A DNA stretch of 64,000 nucleotides, taken from contig JAAYYE010000012.1 of the NCBI GenBank assembly GCA_012515515.1, positions 1 to 64,000 on the forward strand, written 5' to 3'. The notes under the pieces were generated by a model. The model did no database searches. It was not told where the DNA came from and saw only the letters and a list, made by a program, of their open reading frames with translations. The stretch is from Minisyncoccota bacterium. GTDB taxonomy: Bacteria; Patescibacteria; Microgenomatia; UBA1400; PJMF01. The position numbers and the translations under genes are program-made. Below are positions 1-8,821 of this stretch, piece after piece (the first letter of the stretch is position 1; each line of letters begins with the position of its first letter).

Positions 1-87
1 AAAAGCAATTTCAGCACCACGCTTAGCATTACCTCGGTTTTTGCCTCTAAACATTTTTCGGTATTTGACTTTTTTTGGTTGTAACAT
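1..87 (-). CDS. rplP: Large ribosomal subunit protein L16 (5' part only)
   Basis: Only the first 29 codons lie in the window; the gene runs off the left edge. The visible start MLQPKKVKYRKMFRGKNRG is the typical basic N-terminus of bacterial L16 (uL16), which sits near the A site and helps position aminoacyl-tRNA. It starts 16 nt after the rpsC stop and follows the standard S10-operon order (rpsC then rplP), which strengthens the assignment. It is too short to be listed as an ORF on its own. Confidence 0.9.
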   Translation of the reverse strand, partial: MLQPKKVKYRKMFRGKNRGNAKRGAEIAF

Positions 88-103
88 TGTTTATTTTCCA
101 AAT

Positions 104-754
104 TTAAACGATTTCACCTTTGTAAATCCAGACTTTTATACCAACATAACCTGATCTGGTTTTTGCTGGTTTTTCATAATAATCAATATTGGCTCTTAAG
201 GTTTGAGTAGGAATGCTTCCTTCAAAATATTTTTCGCTTCGACTAATTTCCGCTCCAGCAATTCTGCCAGATAATTGGATTTTTACGCCTTTTGCTCCTG
301 CTCCCATGACTTTTTCCATGGCTTGTTTGACTGCTCGACGATGTGGATAACGAGTAATTAATTGACTAATAATTCTTTCAGCTACTAATTTGGCACTGAG
401 ATCGGGTTTCTTAACCTCTTCAATTTTTATCTCAATTCTTGATTTTTCTTTTTTCTGCTTTGAAGCATTAACAATATGATCAATTTCTGATTTAATTTTT
501 TCTAAATTTTGCCCACCTTTACCAATCACTACTCCAGGTCTGGCCACTTCAATAACTAAAGTTAATTTACTAATCGAGCGTTTGATATTAACATCTACCA
601 AACTAGCATTAGCTAATTTTTCATCAAGATATTGACGCAAACGATAATCTTCCAAGAGGTTGTCTGCATAGCTTTTTTTGTCAGCAAACCAACGAGATTT
701 CCAGTTGAAGATCCCACCCGTTCTTAATAGAATTGGATTAACTTTTTGCCCCAT
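104..754 (-). CDS. rpsC: Small ribosomal subunit protein S3
   Basis: S3 (uS3) of the 30S head, part of the mRNA entry site. The 216-residue protein starts MGQKVNP, as in almost all bacterial S3, and has the KH-type RNA-binding loop GKGG near residues 78-81 in the N-terminal half, followed by the C-terminal S3 domain (GAKGVKIQLSGRIAGAEISR around residues 150-170). Length is slightly shorter than the roughly 230 residues of E. coli. It starts 3 nt after the rplV stop, so translation is probably coupled. It ends in TAA. Confidence 0.98.
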   Translation of the reverse strand: MGQKVNPILLRTGGIFNWKSRWFADKKSYADNLLEDYRLRQYLDEKLANASLVDVNIKRSISKLTLVIEVARPGVVIGKGGQNLEKIKSEIDHIVNASKQKKEKSRIEIKIEEVKKPDLSAKLVAERIISQLITRYPHRRAVKQAMEKVMGAGAKGVKIQLSGRIAGAEISRSEKYFEGSIPTQTLRANIDYYEKPAKTRSGYVGIKVWIYKGEIV

Positions 755-757
755 AGT

Positions 758-1258
758 TTATTTTTTATCTTTCTTAGTTATTTTTTTGCTGCTAGTTTTG
801 CTAGTTTTTTTGCTTGTGTCGGTCTTTTTTGCGCTTGTTTTTTTAGCAGGTGTTGCTGATTTTTTATCAGCTGCTTTGTTATTTTCTTTAACTTGTTTCT
901 TTACCGAATCATCTTTATTCTCAACACTCTTGGTTTCTAATTCGACTACGATGTGGCACGATCTTTTTAAAATGGTGTGAGCTCGGCCACGACTAACAGC
1001 TCTCCAACGCTTGAGGGTTGGCGCATCATTAACAATAATATTTTTGATTTGCAAGTCAGCAAAAGCCAACTGATGATTGTTCATGGCATTGGCAATTGCC
1101 TGACGCAGGGTTTTTAAAACCACTAGGCTCGCTCGACGATCCATGACTGCTAATTGCTTAAGTGCGTCTTCAACCGACATTTTTTTAACCACGTCAGCCA
1201 CATAACGAACTTTACGTGCAGGTTGTCTAGTGTTTTTTTGTGTCGCTATAATAATCAT
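758..1258 (-). CDS. rplV: Large ribosomal subunit protein L22 with lysine-rich tail
   Basis: L22 (uL22) lines the exit tunnel of the 50S subunit. Residues 1 to about 110 are an ordinary L22 core, including the GRAHTILKRSCHI segment near residues 91-103 that matches the conserved C-terminal strand. About 56 further residues (111-166) form a low-complexity tail of Lys, Ser, Thr and Ala with 20 lysines, which standard L22 of about 110 residues lacks. The gene begins 16 nt after rpsS and ends 3 nt before rpsC. The tail is probably disordered and RNA-binding; this is inference. Confidence 0.96.
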   Translation of the reverse strand: MIIIATQKNTRQPARKVRYVADVVKKMSVEDALKQLAVMDRRASLVVLKTLRQAIANAMNNHQLAFADLQIKNIIVNDAPTLKRWRAVSRGRAHTILKRSCHIVVELETKSVENKDDSVKKQVKENNKAADKKSATPAKKTSAKKTDTSKKTSKTSSKKITKKDKK

Positions 1259-1274
1259 TTTTATAATCCAATTT

Positions 1275-1559
1275 TTAAGTTTTAGCCAAAATTCTTTTTA
1301 CCATTTTGCCGTGACCTCTAAAAGTTCTGGTGGGTGCAAATTCACCTAATTTATGGCCAACCATTAATTCAGAAATAAAAACCTCAACAAAGTTTTTTCC
1401 CTGATGAACCAAAAAAGTGTGTCCAACAAATTCTGGTGCTACAGTACAAGCCCTACTCCAGGTTTTAATGGGAGCTTTGTCTCCACTATCTTTTTGCTTC
1501 ATAACTTTTTTTAGAAGCTTTTGATCAACAAATGGTCCTTTTTTATTTGATCTAGACAT
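1275..1559 (-). CDS. rpsS: Small ribosomal subunit protein S19
   Basis: S19 (uS19) binds the 30S head with S13 and contacts the A-site finger region. The 94-residue protein opens MSRSNKKGPFVD and contains the conserved stretch GHKLGEFAPTRTFRGHG near residues 68-84, diagnostic of S19. Length fits the family (about 92 residues). It is placed 9 nt after rplB and 16 nt before rplV, the standard order. Confidence 0.98.
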   Translation of the reverse strand: MSRSNKKGPFVDQKLLKKVMKQKDSGDKAPIKTWSRACTVAPEFVGHTFLVHQGKNFVEVFISELMVGHKLGEFAPTRTFRGHGKMVKRILAKT

Positions 1560-1568
1560 TAATTTCCT

Positions 1569-2405
1569 TTAATTTTTGCTACGTCGATCTCGCACAATCC
1601 ATTTATTAATTTTTTTTGGATTACGAGTCTTTTTTCCTGGAGCAGCAATTTTACCCCAAGGGGTCTTTTGATATCTTAATCCGACACCAGTTCGACCCTC
1701 ACCACCACCATGAGGATGACTGCCGGGGTGCTGAGCAGTACCACGCACTGTTGGACGAATGCCCATTAGTCGCTTGCGGCCAGCCTTACCCAATTTACGA
1801 TTTTTCCAATCGCTATTACCAAGACTGCCTATTGTAGCGAAACAATCAAGATTTATCAATCTAAATTCTTTAGATGGCAATTGGACAATAGCATATTTTT
1901 CTTCTTTTGATTGAATAATTGCTCCCAATCCAGCTCCACGAACCAATTGAGCTCCCTTGCCAGGTCTTAATTCAATATTATGAATGTTCACACCGAGAGG
2001 AATATTTCTCAACGGCATGGCGTTGCCAGTCTTAGTACTCACTTTTTCGCCTGCCACAATTTCATCACCAATTTTTAATTTTTCTGGAGCTAAAATATAA
2101 CGCTTTTCTCCATCTTTATAAGATAATAAAGCAATATTGGCACTGCGCATTGGATCATATTCAATTCTTTTAACTATGGCTGGTACATCAAGCTTATTAC
2201 GCTTAAAATCAATGATTCGTTGACGTTTTTTTACGCCACCACCACGATGACGCATGGATACATGTCCTTTAGCGTCTCGACCCAAACGTTTTTTATGGCC
2301 TTTTCTTAACAAAGACTTTTCAGGCGCACCCTTGTGCAAGTCTGATCGATCGACATCAACTCGATGTCTGCTGCCAGGAGTGCCTGTTTTATTTTTCTTT
2401 AACAT
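1569..2405 (-). CDS. rplB: Large ribosomal subunit protein L2
   Basis: L2 (uL2) is a core 50S protein needed for subunit joining and peptidyl transfer. The 278-residue sequence has the conserved C-terminal signature RPTVRGTAQHPGSHPHGGGE (about residues 218-237), with the histidine used near the peptidyl-transferase centre, and the RHRGGG motif near residue 54. The ATG overlaps the rplW stop as TAATG, so the two are translationally coupled. No odd features. Confidence 0.98.
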   Translation of the reverse strand: MLKKNKTGTPGSRHRVDVDRSDLHKGAPEKSLLRKGHKKRLGRDAKGHVSMRHRGGGVKKRQRIIDFKRNKLDVPAIVKRIEYDPMRSANIALLSYKDGEKRYILAPEKLKIGDEIVAGEKVSTKTGNAMPLRNIPLGVNIHNIELRPGKGAQLVRGAGLGAIIQSKEEKYAIVQLPSKEFRLINLDCFATIGSLGNSDWKNRKLGKAGRKRLMGIRPTVRGTAQHPGSHPHGGGEGRTGVGLRYQKTPWGKIAAPGKKTRNPKKINKWIVRDRRSKN

Positions 2406-2704
2406 TATTCATTTCCTCCAGTGTCAAAGAGAGCAATGGTGTGACCCTCAGCCAATTTGACATAGGCTTTTTTAGTTTTTGGACTCACAGTGTTAATGCG
2501 TTTACGACCAGTTTTCTTTTTAACTCGATGTCTCACCACCGTGTTTACTTCTAAAACTTTTACCGCAAACACATCTTCGACTGCTTGCTTAATCTGACCT
2601 TTATGAGCATTCATTAATACTTCAAAAGTATAAACATTCTGCTTATTAGCTAAGCTTAGCGATCTTTCTGTAATAACTGGTTTTTTGATTAAATAGGCAT
2701 TCAT
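2405..2704 (-). CDS. rplW: Large ribosomal subunit protein L23
   Basis: L23 (uL23) sits at the tunnel exit and is the docking point for trigger factor and SRP. I chose the ATG at 2704, giving MNAYLIKKPVITERS; the longest frame begins at a GTG at 2710, two codons earlier, inside the rplD stop region. The PVITERS motif near residues 9-15 and the basic VVRHRVKKKTGRK loop are typical. With the chosen start there is a 2-nt gap to rplD, and the stop overlaps the rplB start by one base. Confidence 0.96.
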   Translation of the reverse strand: MNAYLIKKPVITERSLSLANKQNVYTFEVLMNAHKGQIKQAVEDVFAVKVLEVNTVVRHRVKKKTGRKRINTVSPKTKKAYVKLAEGHTIALFDTGGNE

Positions 2705-2706
2705 GA

Positions 2707-3351
2707 TCACTTTTTAATACTCTTTTTTTTAACTTTATTAAATCGATCTTCTAAAATTTTTAAAGCATTAAGATCAATCAAGATTTTATCTGCCTGAAAA
2801 ACCTGTAAAACATTTAACCTATCAGCCGCAACAATAGAAACATTTTTTAAATTACTTAATGCTCTGTTCATGGCTAAAGTCATTTTACTGACTACTAATA
2901 AAATATTGTCGGTATCCTGACTAAATTTGTTGATTAATTTTTGCGCTTCTTTGCTCTTACCTTTTAAGGTTGTAATATCTTTACTAATAAATAAATTCTT
3001 TTTTTGTAGAGTGAGCGCATAACGCAGAGCAATCAGTTTTGATTTTTTATTTAATTTTAAATTCCAATTTTCTATGCCACGAGGACCATGAGCCACGCCA
3101 CCGCCTACAAAAATAGGAGCATTTCTTGATCCATGACGAGCATTACCAGTACCTTTTTGCTTAAACCATTTTTGTTTACTACGACTAACTTCGCTACGAG
3201 TTTTAGTGTGACTAGAACTCTGTCTTGAATTAGAGCGATAAACTCTGATTGCCTGAGCTAATAGAGCATCTGCATTCTGATCTGTAAACAAGACATCATT
3301 GACTCTCATTTTCTCATTTTTGCTAGTAGAATCTATAACTGGTAATTGCAT
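2707..3351 (-). CDS. rplD: Large ribosomal subunit protein L4
   Basis: L4 (uL4) lines the exit tunnel; in E. coli it also represses its own S10 operon. The 214-residue protein has the conserved loop WFKQKGTGNARHGSRNAPIF (about residues 62-81), the tunnel-reaching extension of L4. It ends in TGA, evidence that TGA is a stop here. Its start overlaps the last base of rplC. Confidence 0.97.
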   Translation of the reverse strand: MQLPVIDSTSKNEKMRVNDVLFTDQNADALLAQAIRVYRSNSRQSSSHTKTRSEVSRSKQKWFKQKGTGNARHGSRNAPIFVGGGVAHGPRGIENWNLKLNKKSKLIALRYALTLQKKNLFISKDITTLKGKSKEAQKLINKFSQDTDNILLVVSKMTLAMNRALSNLKNVSIVAADRLNVLQVFQADKILIDLNALKILEDRFNKVKKKSIKK

Positions 3352-4199
3352 TACGCTGGTGTTTCCTCTTTAGTTTCTTTAATTTTGCTATTTTCTAGCG
3401 CTTCGTCATTTGCTGGTTTTGCAGTTTCTTCGACTGCTGGTTCTGCAGTTTCTTCGACTACTGACACTTCCTCGGCAATCTCTTCAGTGACTTCCTCGGC
3501 GCTTTTCTCAGCAGTTTTCTCTTGTTCTTCTTGCTTATCTCCAAATAAACTACCATCAAGCTCTATTTCTTTTTTTGTGCCTGTTTTTTGAATTCTCACT
3601 ATCGAATTTTTATGACCAGGAACTGGGCCATTTACCCAAATTTCTTTTTTCTCTAAATCAATATGAACCACAACTAAACCTAATACAGTTTTTGTTTCTA
3701 CGCCCAAATGTCCAGGCATTTTTTTGCCTCGCCACACTCTGCCAGGATCTGTACCAGCGCCAATTGACCCAGGTGATCGCTCACGATCAGATTGTCCATG
3801 AGTACTGGGACCACTACGAAAATTATGTCTTTTAATCGAGCCAGCAAAACCTCGTCCTTTACTTGTGCCTTGAACAGCCACCACATCGCCCACTGCTAAA
3901 ACTTGATCTAAAGAAATTGTATCGCCAGCTTTGGTGTTTTCATCTACTTTAACAGCTTTAATTTGTTGAAATCCAGAAGAAAAACCACTCTTAGTAATTT
4001 GAGTTCGAATGGGCTTGCTAACGTTTTTTAGTTTCTTTTTGCCATAAGCCAGTTCGGCTTGAAAAAGCTGATCTTCTTGTTGTTTAACACTTAAGACAGC
4101 ATTGTCATCAACAAACAGCTTGGTAATAGGAAGACGTTTTCCAAGTGTTGACCAGGCTTGAGACATACCGATTTTGGTAGCAAATATTGTATTGAGCAT
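3351..4199 (-). CDS. rplC: Large ribosomal subunit protein L3 with acidic tail
   Basis: L3 (uL3) is an early-assembling 50S protein near the peptidyl-transferase centre. The core (residues 1 to about 215) contains the characteristic GPSTHGQSDRERSPGSIGAG segment around residues 132-151 and GHLGVET near 163. Residues 221-282 add a 62-residue acidic tail (about 20 Glu) missing from normal L3 of about 210 residues. The tail contains two near-identical 8-residue repeats, VEETAEPA and VEETAKPA, from a 24-bp tandem duplication. It lies 51 nt after rpsJ. Confidence 0.97.
   Translation of the reverse strand: MLNTIFATKIGMSQAWSTLGKRLPITKLFVDDNAVLSVKQQEDQLFQAELAYGKKKLKNVSKPIRTQITKSGFSSGFQQIKAVKVDENTKAGDTISLDQVLAVGDVVAVQGTSKGRGFAGSIKRHNFRSGPSTHGQSDRERSPGSIGAGTDPGRVWRGKKMPGHLGVETKTVLGLVVVHIDLEKKEIWVNGPVPGHKNSIVRIQKTGTKKEIELDGSLFGDKQEEQEKTAEKSAEEVTEEIAEEVSVVEETAEPAVEETAKPANDEALENSKIKETKEETPA
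3412..3459. repeat. 24-bp tandem repeat inside the rplC tail
   Basis: Two adjacent 24-bp units, 3412-3435 and 3436-3459, differ at one base (T at 3419, C at 3443). They encode VEETAKPA and VEETAEPA on the minus strand, in frame. The acidic L3 tail therefore appears to have grown partly by in-frame duplication. Confidence 0.9.
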
Positions 4200-4250
4200 G
4201 CTTCCTTTGATTTTTTTCTGATCAATTTGGTTTTAGTCCTTAAAAAATAA

Positions 4251-4571
4251 TTACATTTTAATCTGAATATCAACACCAGCTGGCAACTCTAAATGCATTA
4301 GAGAGTCGATGGTTTTGTTAGTCGGATCAATAATATCGATCAAGCGCTTATGAGTACGAATCTCAAAGTGCTCTTGGGCATTTTTATCTGTATGTGGAGA
4401 AACCAAAACAGTAAAAGATTTTGTATGAGTTGGTAGAGGTACTGGTCCAACAACTTTAGCTCCTGTAGAAAGAGCTGTTTGCAGTATTTTACGACTAGCT
4501 TCATCAATTACTCGATGGTCGTAAGATTTTAACCTCACTCGAATCTTGTATGTGTTTTGATTTTTCGCCAT
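4251..4571 (-). CDS. rpsJ: Small ribosomal subunit protein S10 (NusE)
   Basis: S10 (uS10) of the 30S head, which also works as NusE in antitermination with NusA/NusB/NusG. The 106-residue protein has the expected KIRVRLKSYDHRVID start, the VVGPVPLPT segment near residues 40-48 and the THKRLIDI motif near 78-85. First gene of the S10 operon, behind a leader of nearly 280 nt that separates it from the tuf gene on the same strand. Confidence 0.98.
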   Translation of the reverse strand: MAKNQNTYKIRVRLKSYDHRVIDEASRKILQTALSTGAKVVGPVPLPTHTKSFTVLVSPHTDKNAQEHFEIRTHKRLIDIIDPTNKTIDSLMHLELPAGVDIQIKM

Positions 4572-4597
4572 ACTATTTTCTAAATTTTTCTTAACTT

Positions 4598-4628
4598 GTT
4601 ATCGGTTATTGCTAAAAAGCAACTGATA
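4598..4628 (-). promoter_or_regulatory. Hairpin in the rpsJ leader
   Basis: An interrupted inverted repeat: TTGCT and AGCAA flank an AAAA loop, extended by TATCGG paired with CTGATA. It lies about 30 nt before the rpsJ start, inside the transcribed leader predicted from the promoters at 4.7 kb. It could be a control element for the ribosomal operon, but there is no sequence match to the known E. coli S10 leader; the role is a guess. Confidence 0.3.
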
Positions 4629-4677
4629 CCTGATCACTACTTGAGAAAATTTTTTCTTGTAGAAATCACAAAGCGCG

Positions 4678-4706
4678 ATTATAACTAATTTTCTTCAAGT
4701 TGTACA
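4678..4706 (-). promoter_or_regulatory. Predicted promoter P1 of the S10 operon
   Basis: On the minus strand, TGTACA (4701-4706) is followed by a 17-nt spacer and a perfect TATAAT (4678-4683). Transcription would start about 100 nt before rpsJ. The spacing and the -10 are sigma70-like, while the -35 matches only partly. Confidence 0.6.
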
Positions 4707-4767
4707 GATGATAAATAAAAAAACTAGCTTTTAAGCGCCTTTGCTTATCTCCTGTAGTGAGACTTGT

Positions 4768-4796
4768 ATTTTACCAGAGAGAAAAACAAAGATCAA
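4768..4796 (-). promoter_or_regulatory. Predicted promoter P2 of the S10 operon
   Basis: On the minus strand TTGATC (4791-4796), a 17-nt spacer and TAAAAT (4768-4773) form a second sigma70-like promoter directly after the tuf terminator. With P1 it would give the ribosomal operon tandem promoters and a leader of up to about 190 nt. Confidence 0.5.
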
Positions 4797-4802
4797 GAGA
4801 GA

Positions 4803-4831
4803 TAAAAAAAGCCCCTGTGAAACAGGGGCTT
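4803..4831 (-). terminator. Intrinsic terminator of tuf
   Basis: Read on the minus strand, AAGCCCCTG, a 5-nt loop and CAGGGGCTT form a 9-bp GC-rich stem followed at once by seven T. It begins about 20 nt after the tuf stop codon and closes the str operon. Confidence 0.93.
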
Positions 4832-4849
4832 AAAACATTTTTAAATATT

Positions 4850-6046
4850 TTATTCAATAATTTTTGTGACAGCACCAGCACCAACAGTTAAACCGCCCTC
4901 GCGAATAGCAAAACGAAATCCATCGTGAATAGCTACTGGAGTAATTAGTTCAACGGTCATTTTGGCATTATCACCAGGCATAACCATTTCTACGCCTTCT
5001 GGTAATTTGATTTCACCAGTGACATCAGTGGTGCGAATATAAAATTGTGGTTTATATCCAGAAAAGAAAGGTTTGTGACGACCACCTTCTTCTTTTTTCA
5101 AAATATAAACTTCTGCTTCAAATTTTTTATGAGCTGAAGCAGATCCTGGAGCAGCTAATAGCTGTCCTCTTTCAACACCATCTTTTTCAATACCGCGCAG
5201 TAAAATACCAACATTATCTCCAGCTTGACCCTGATCTAACATTTTTCTAAACATTTCTACACCAGTGACTGTTGTGGATTTTTTGTCGCGAATACCAACA
5301 ATATCAACGGTTTCACCAACTTTGATTACGCCAGTTTCAATACGGCCTGTAACCACAGTGCCACGACCCTTGATTGAAAATACATCTTCAATATACATAG
5401 AAAATGGTTTTTCAATATCGCGAACTGGTTCTGGAATATAATCATCAACTGCTTCAAATAATTTCATGATGCCATCTTCAGCTTCTTTGTCTCCTTCTAA
5501 AGCTTTGAGGGCGCTCACTCTAATTACTGGAACATTATCACCATCATATCCATATTTTGATAATAGTTCGCGAACTTCCATTTCTACTAAATCTAGCAAT
5601 TCCTCATCCTTAACCATGTCACATTTGTTTAAAGCGACAATTAGTTTAGGTACGTTAACTTGCTTAGCCAACAAAATATGCTCTCTAGTTTGAGGCATTG
5701 GGCCATCAGTCGCTGCTACCACTAGAATTGCACCATCCATCTGAGCTGCACCAGTAATCATATTTTTGATGTAGTCAGCGTGTCCTGGAGCATCAATGTG
5801 AGCGTAGTGACGTTTTTCTGTTTCGTACTCAACATGAGAAATATTGATAGTAATACCTCGAGCAACCTCTTCGGCACTATTTTCAACATCTTCATATTTT
5901 AGCGCTTTATTAATATCCGAAGGATATCTTTTAGCTAATACTTGTGTCATTGCTGCTGTTAAAGTGGTTTTGCCATGATCAATATGACCAATGGTTCCAA
6001 CATTAACGTGAGGCTTATTTCTGACAAATTTTTGTGCATCTGCCAT
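4850..6046 (-). CDS. tuf: Elongation factor Tu
   Basis: GTPase that brings aminoacyl-tRNA to the A site. The 398-residue protein has the P-loop GHIDHGKT at residues 20-27, DAPGH in switch II near residue 84, NKCD near 140 and the two beta-barrel domains; the last residues AGAVTKIIE are typical. A clear ribosome binding site (AAGGAGATAAAAG) precedes the ATG. It is the last gene of the str operon, 69 nt after fusA, and followed by a strong terminator. Confidence 0.99.
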   Translation of the reverse strand: MADAQKFVRNKPHVNVGTIGHIDHGKTTLTAAMTQVLAKRYPSDINKALKYEDVENSAEEVARGITINISHVEYETEKRHYAHIDAPGHADYIKNMITGAAQMDGAILVVAATDGPMPQTREHILLAKQVNVPKLIVALNKCDMVKDEELLDLVEMEVRELLSKYGYDGDNVPVIRVSALKALEGDKEAEDGIMKLFEAVDDYIPEPVRDIEKPFSMYIEDVFSIKGRGTVVTGRIETGVIKVGETVDIVGIRDKKSTTVTGVEMFRKMLDQGQAGDNVGILLRGIEKDGVERGQLLAAPGSASAHKKFEAEVYILKKEEGGRHKPFFSGYKPQFYIRTTDVTGEIKLPEGVEMVMPGDNAKMTVELITPVAIHDGFRFAIREGGLTVGAGAVTKIIE

Positions 6047-6115
6047 AACTTTTATCTCCTTTTTTAATAATTACTAATAATTTTTAATCTACTTATTATA
6101 CACCAAGCAATGAAA

Positions 6116-8248
6116 TTAGGCTTTCTTACCTTTTCTTTCTTCAATAATTGCTTCAGTGATATTACGTGGCACTTCTGCATAGTGGCTAGGTAATAAGACG
6201 CTTGTAGCTCGACCCTGGGTCATGCCACGTAAAGAGGTTACATAACCTTGCATTTCTGCCAATGGCGCAATCGCAGTAATAATACTGATATTACCCCTTT
6301 GATTCGTGCCTTGGATTTGGGCGCGTCGACTGCCTAAATCACCAATGACATCACCCATAAATTCTTCTGGAGTGCTCACTTCGACCTTCATAATTGGCTC
6401 AATGAGGATCATGTCTGCTTTGGCGACTGCATCACGCATAGCAAAAGAACCTGCCATCTTAAAGGCTAATTCGCTAGAGTCAACTTCGTGATAAGAACCA
6501 TCATATAAACTGACTTTGACATCAACCATTGGATAGTTGGCCAAAAAGCCTCGTTCTAGAGCCTCTTTAACTCCTTTATTGGTCGGTTCAATATATTCTC
6601 GAGGAACTGCGCCACCTTTAATTTCATTAACAAACTCATAGCCGGTGCCACGCTCTTTAGGTTCAATGCGTAATAAAACATGTCCATATTGACCTCGACC
6701 ACCAGATTGTTTGATATATTTACCTTCACCTTCTGCCAACTGTTTAATAGTTTCGCGATAAGCAACTTGAGGCTTGCCAACATCAGCTTCAACATGAAAT
6801 TCTCGTTTTAAACGATCAACAATAATTTCTAGATGTAATTCGCCCATACCACCAATAATAGTTTGACCAGTGTCGGGATCGGATTTGATGCTAAAGGTAG
6901 GATCTTCCTCACTTAATTTAGCTAGTGCCATGCCCATTTTTTCTTGATCAGCCTTAGTGTGTGGTTCTATGGCCAAATAGATAACTGGTTCAGCAAAAGT
7001 AATACCCTCTAACACAATCGGCATGCTTTCATCACACAAAGTGTCACCAGTTTTGGTGTCTTTTAAGCCAATCATGGCAACAATTTCACCAGCTACTCCT
7101 TGAGTAATTTCTTCTCTTTGATTAGCATGCATTAATAATAAGCGACCCAATCTTTCTTTAATATTTTTACTGGAGTTATAAACATAACTACCAGATTTCA
7201 AAACACCAGAATAAATTCTAAAATAAGTTAATTTACCAACGTGAGGATCTGTTTGAATTTTAAAAGCTAGGCCACAAAATTTTTCTTCTGGAGTTAACTT
7301 GCGTTCAGTCTGCTCTTCAGTGCCTGGCTTTAAGCCAGTAATATGATCAATATCCATAGGAGAAGGCAAGTATTCCACAACGGCATCTAACAAAGGCTGT
7401 AAACCAGTATTTTTTAATGATGAACCAGCATAAACTGGCACCAATTTGTAATCGATAACTGCTTGACGGAGAGCCGCTTTTAATTCGTTGATTTCAATTT
7501 CTTCTGAATTGAGAAATTTCTCCATTAAGTGATCGTTTGTTTCAGCAACTAATTCGATTAATTCTGCTCGTAATTTATCCACTTCTGCTTGATATTTTTC
7601 TGGTATGTCTTTAATTTCTGGCTCAGTAGCTACTTGATGATCTTCCCAAAAATAAGCTTTACCCGCTAACAAATCAATTACACCTTCAAAATGATCTTCA
7701 CTACCCATGGGCAAAACCATCACTGCCGGCTTTACGCCAAATTTGTTGCGAATATCTTCGACCGTTGCTTTAAAATCTGCGCCTAATTTATCCATTTTAT
7801 TAACAAAACAAATTCTTGGCACATTATATTTATCAGCTTGGCGCCAAACGGTTTCTGATTGAGATTGGACACCTTCACTGGCATCTAAGACCGTAATACC
7901 GCCATCCAAAACTCGAAGAGATCTTTCAACTTCAGCAGTAAAATCTACGTGCCCTGGGGTGTCAATGATATTAAAACGATAGCGTTCTTTCGCTAAACGA
8001 GTTTCAAAATAAGGCTCCCAAAAACAAGTGGTAGCTGCTGACATGATAGTGATGCCTCTTTCTTGTTCCTGAGCCATCCAATCCATAGTCGCTGCGCCTT
8101 CATGCACCTCGCCGATTTTATAATTTCGCCCGGTATAAAATAAAATTCTTTCAGTGGTAGTGGTTTTACCAGCATCAATATGGGCAATAATGCCAATGTT
8201 TCTAATTCTGTCTAAAGCCACAGTGCGTTGATTTGATATTCCTGACAT
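6116..8248 (-). CDS. fusA: Elongation factor G
   Basis: Translocation GTPase; also acts in ribosome recycling with RRF. The 710-residue protein carries the P-loop AHIDAGKT near residues 21-28, the DTPGHVDF switch II motif near 96-103, NKMD near 150, domain IV with SGGRGQYGHV near 520-530, and the C-terminal LRGMTQGRA segment. Length is normal (about 700). It lies 92 nt after rpsG in the str operon. Confidence 0.99.
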   Translation of the reverse strand: MSGISNQRTVALDRIRNIGIIAHIDAGKTTTTERILFYTGRNYKIGEVHEGAATMDWMAQEQERGITIMSAATTCFWEPYFETRLAKERYRFNIIDTPGHVDFTAEVERSLRVLDGGITVLDASEGVQSQSETVWRQADKYNVPRICFVNKMDKLGADFKATVEDIRNKFGVKPAVMVLPMGSEDHFEGVIDLLAGKAYFWEDHQVATEPEIKDIPEKYQAEVDKLRAELIELVAETNDHLMEKFLNSEEIEINELKAALRQAVIDYKLVPVYAGSSLKNTGLQPLLDAVVEYLPSPMDIDHITGLKPGTEEQTERKLTPEEKFCGLAFKIQTDPHVGKLTYFRIYSGVLKSGSYVYNSSKNIKERLGRLLLMHANQREEITQGVAGEIVAMIGLKDTKTGDTLCDESMPIVLEGITFAEPVIYLAIEPHTKADQEKMGMALAKLSEEDPTFSIKSDPDTGQTIIGGMGELHLEIIVDRLKREFHVEADVGKPQVAYRETIKQLAEGEGKYIKQSGGRGQYGHVLLRIEPKERGTGYEFVNEIKGGAVPREYIEPTNKGVKEALERGFLANYPMVDVKVSLYDGSYHEVDSSELAFKMAGSFAMRDAVAKADMILIEPIMKVEVSTPEEFMGDVIGDLGSRRAQIQGTNQRGNISIITAIAPLAEMQGYVTSLRGMTQGRATSVLLPSHYAEVPRNITEAIIEERKGKKA

Positions 8249-8309
8249 AAAAATTCTAAAACTATTTTACTTTTAATAAAAAATTAATTTATATAAACAA
8301 TAATTCTAT

Positions 8310-8330
8310 AGTTATTTCTGCAAAATAACT
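8310..8330 (-). other. 8-bp hairpin in the rpsG-fusA spacer
   Basis: AGTTATTT and AAATAACT flank a 5-nt loop just after the rpsG stop. It has no GC-rich stem or T run, so it is not a good terminator; it may stabilise the rpsG 3' end or be a processing site. Confidence 0.25.
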
Positions 8331-8340
8331 AGCAGCCGAT

Positions 8341-8817
8341 TTACCAACGAAAATGAGAAAAAGCTTTATTGGCTTCAGCCATACGATGAGAGGTATTACG
8401 TTTCTCAATAGCTCCCCCTTGCTCTTGCAAAGCATCTAAGATTTCCGCAGCTAATTTTTCTGCATAAGAATGATATTGTTTATTTGCTCTTCCATTGGCT
8501 TCATTAACTAACCAACGAATGCTTAAAGATCTAGCTCGTAAATCTCTAACTGCCATTGGTACTTGATATGAAGCGCCTCCAACACGGCGAGTCCTCACTT
8601 CCATTTTTGGCTTAATTTTATCTAAAGCTTCTTCTAAAACTTCTGGGGCTTTACGCTTGGTTTCTTTAGCAATGATATCTAAAGCCGCATAAACTTGTTT
8701 TTGGGCTACAGATTTTTTACCATCTTTCATGCTGCGATTAATTAAATGTTGGATTAGGGTAGATCCATATTTAACATCTTTAGTAACTAGACGAGTGTTG
8801 GCTTTTTTTGTTCTCAT
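8341..8817 (-). CDS. rpsG: Small ribosomal subunit protein S7
   Basis: S7 (uS7) starts assembly of the 30S head. The 158-residue sequence shows KYGSTLIQHLINRSMKDGKK near the N-terminus, the family signature GGASYQVP near residues 80-87 and a C-terminal HRMAEANKAFSHFRW end. It starts 4 nt after rpsL, so the two are co-translated. Confidence 0.98.
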   Translation of the reverse strand: MRTKKANTRLVTKDVKYGSTLIQHLINRSMKDGKKSVAQKQVYAALDIIAKETKRKAPEVLEEALDKIKPKMEVRTRRVGGASYQVPMAVRDLRARSLSIRWLVNEANGRANKQYHSYAEKLAAEILDALQEQGGAIEKRNTSHRMAEANKAFSHFRW

Positions 8818-8821
8818 AAAA

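Noticed and set aside
678..980. Plus-strand ORF opposite rpsC/rplV
   Set aside because: Antisense to two certain ribosomal genes, low-complexity hydrophobic translation, no ribosome site.
4700..4730. Possible attenuator from GCTTAAAAGC plus T run before rpsJ
   Set aside because: Stem of only four base pairs, not stable enough; kept as leader without function.
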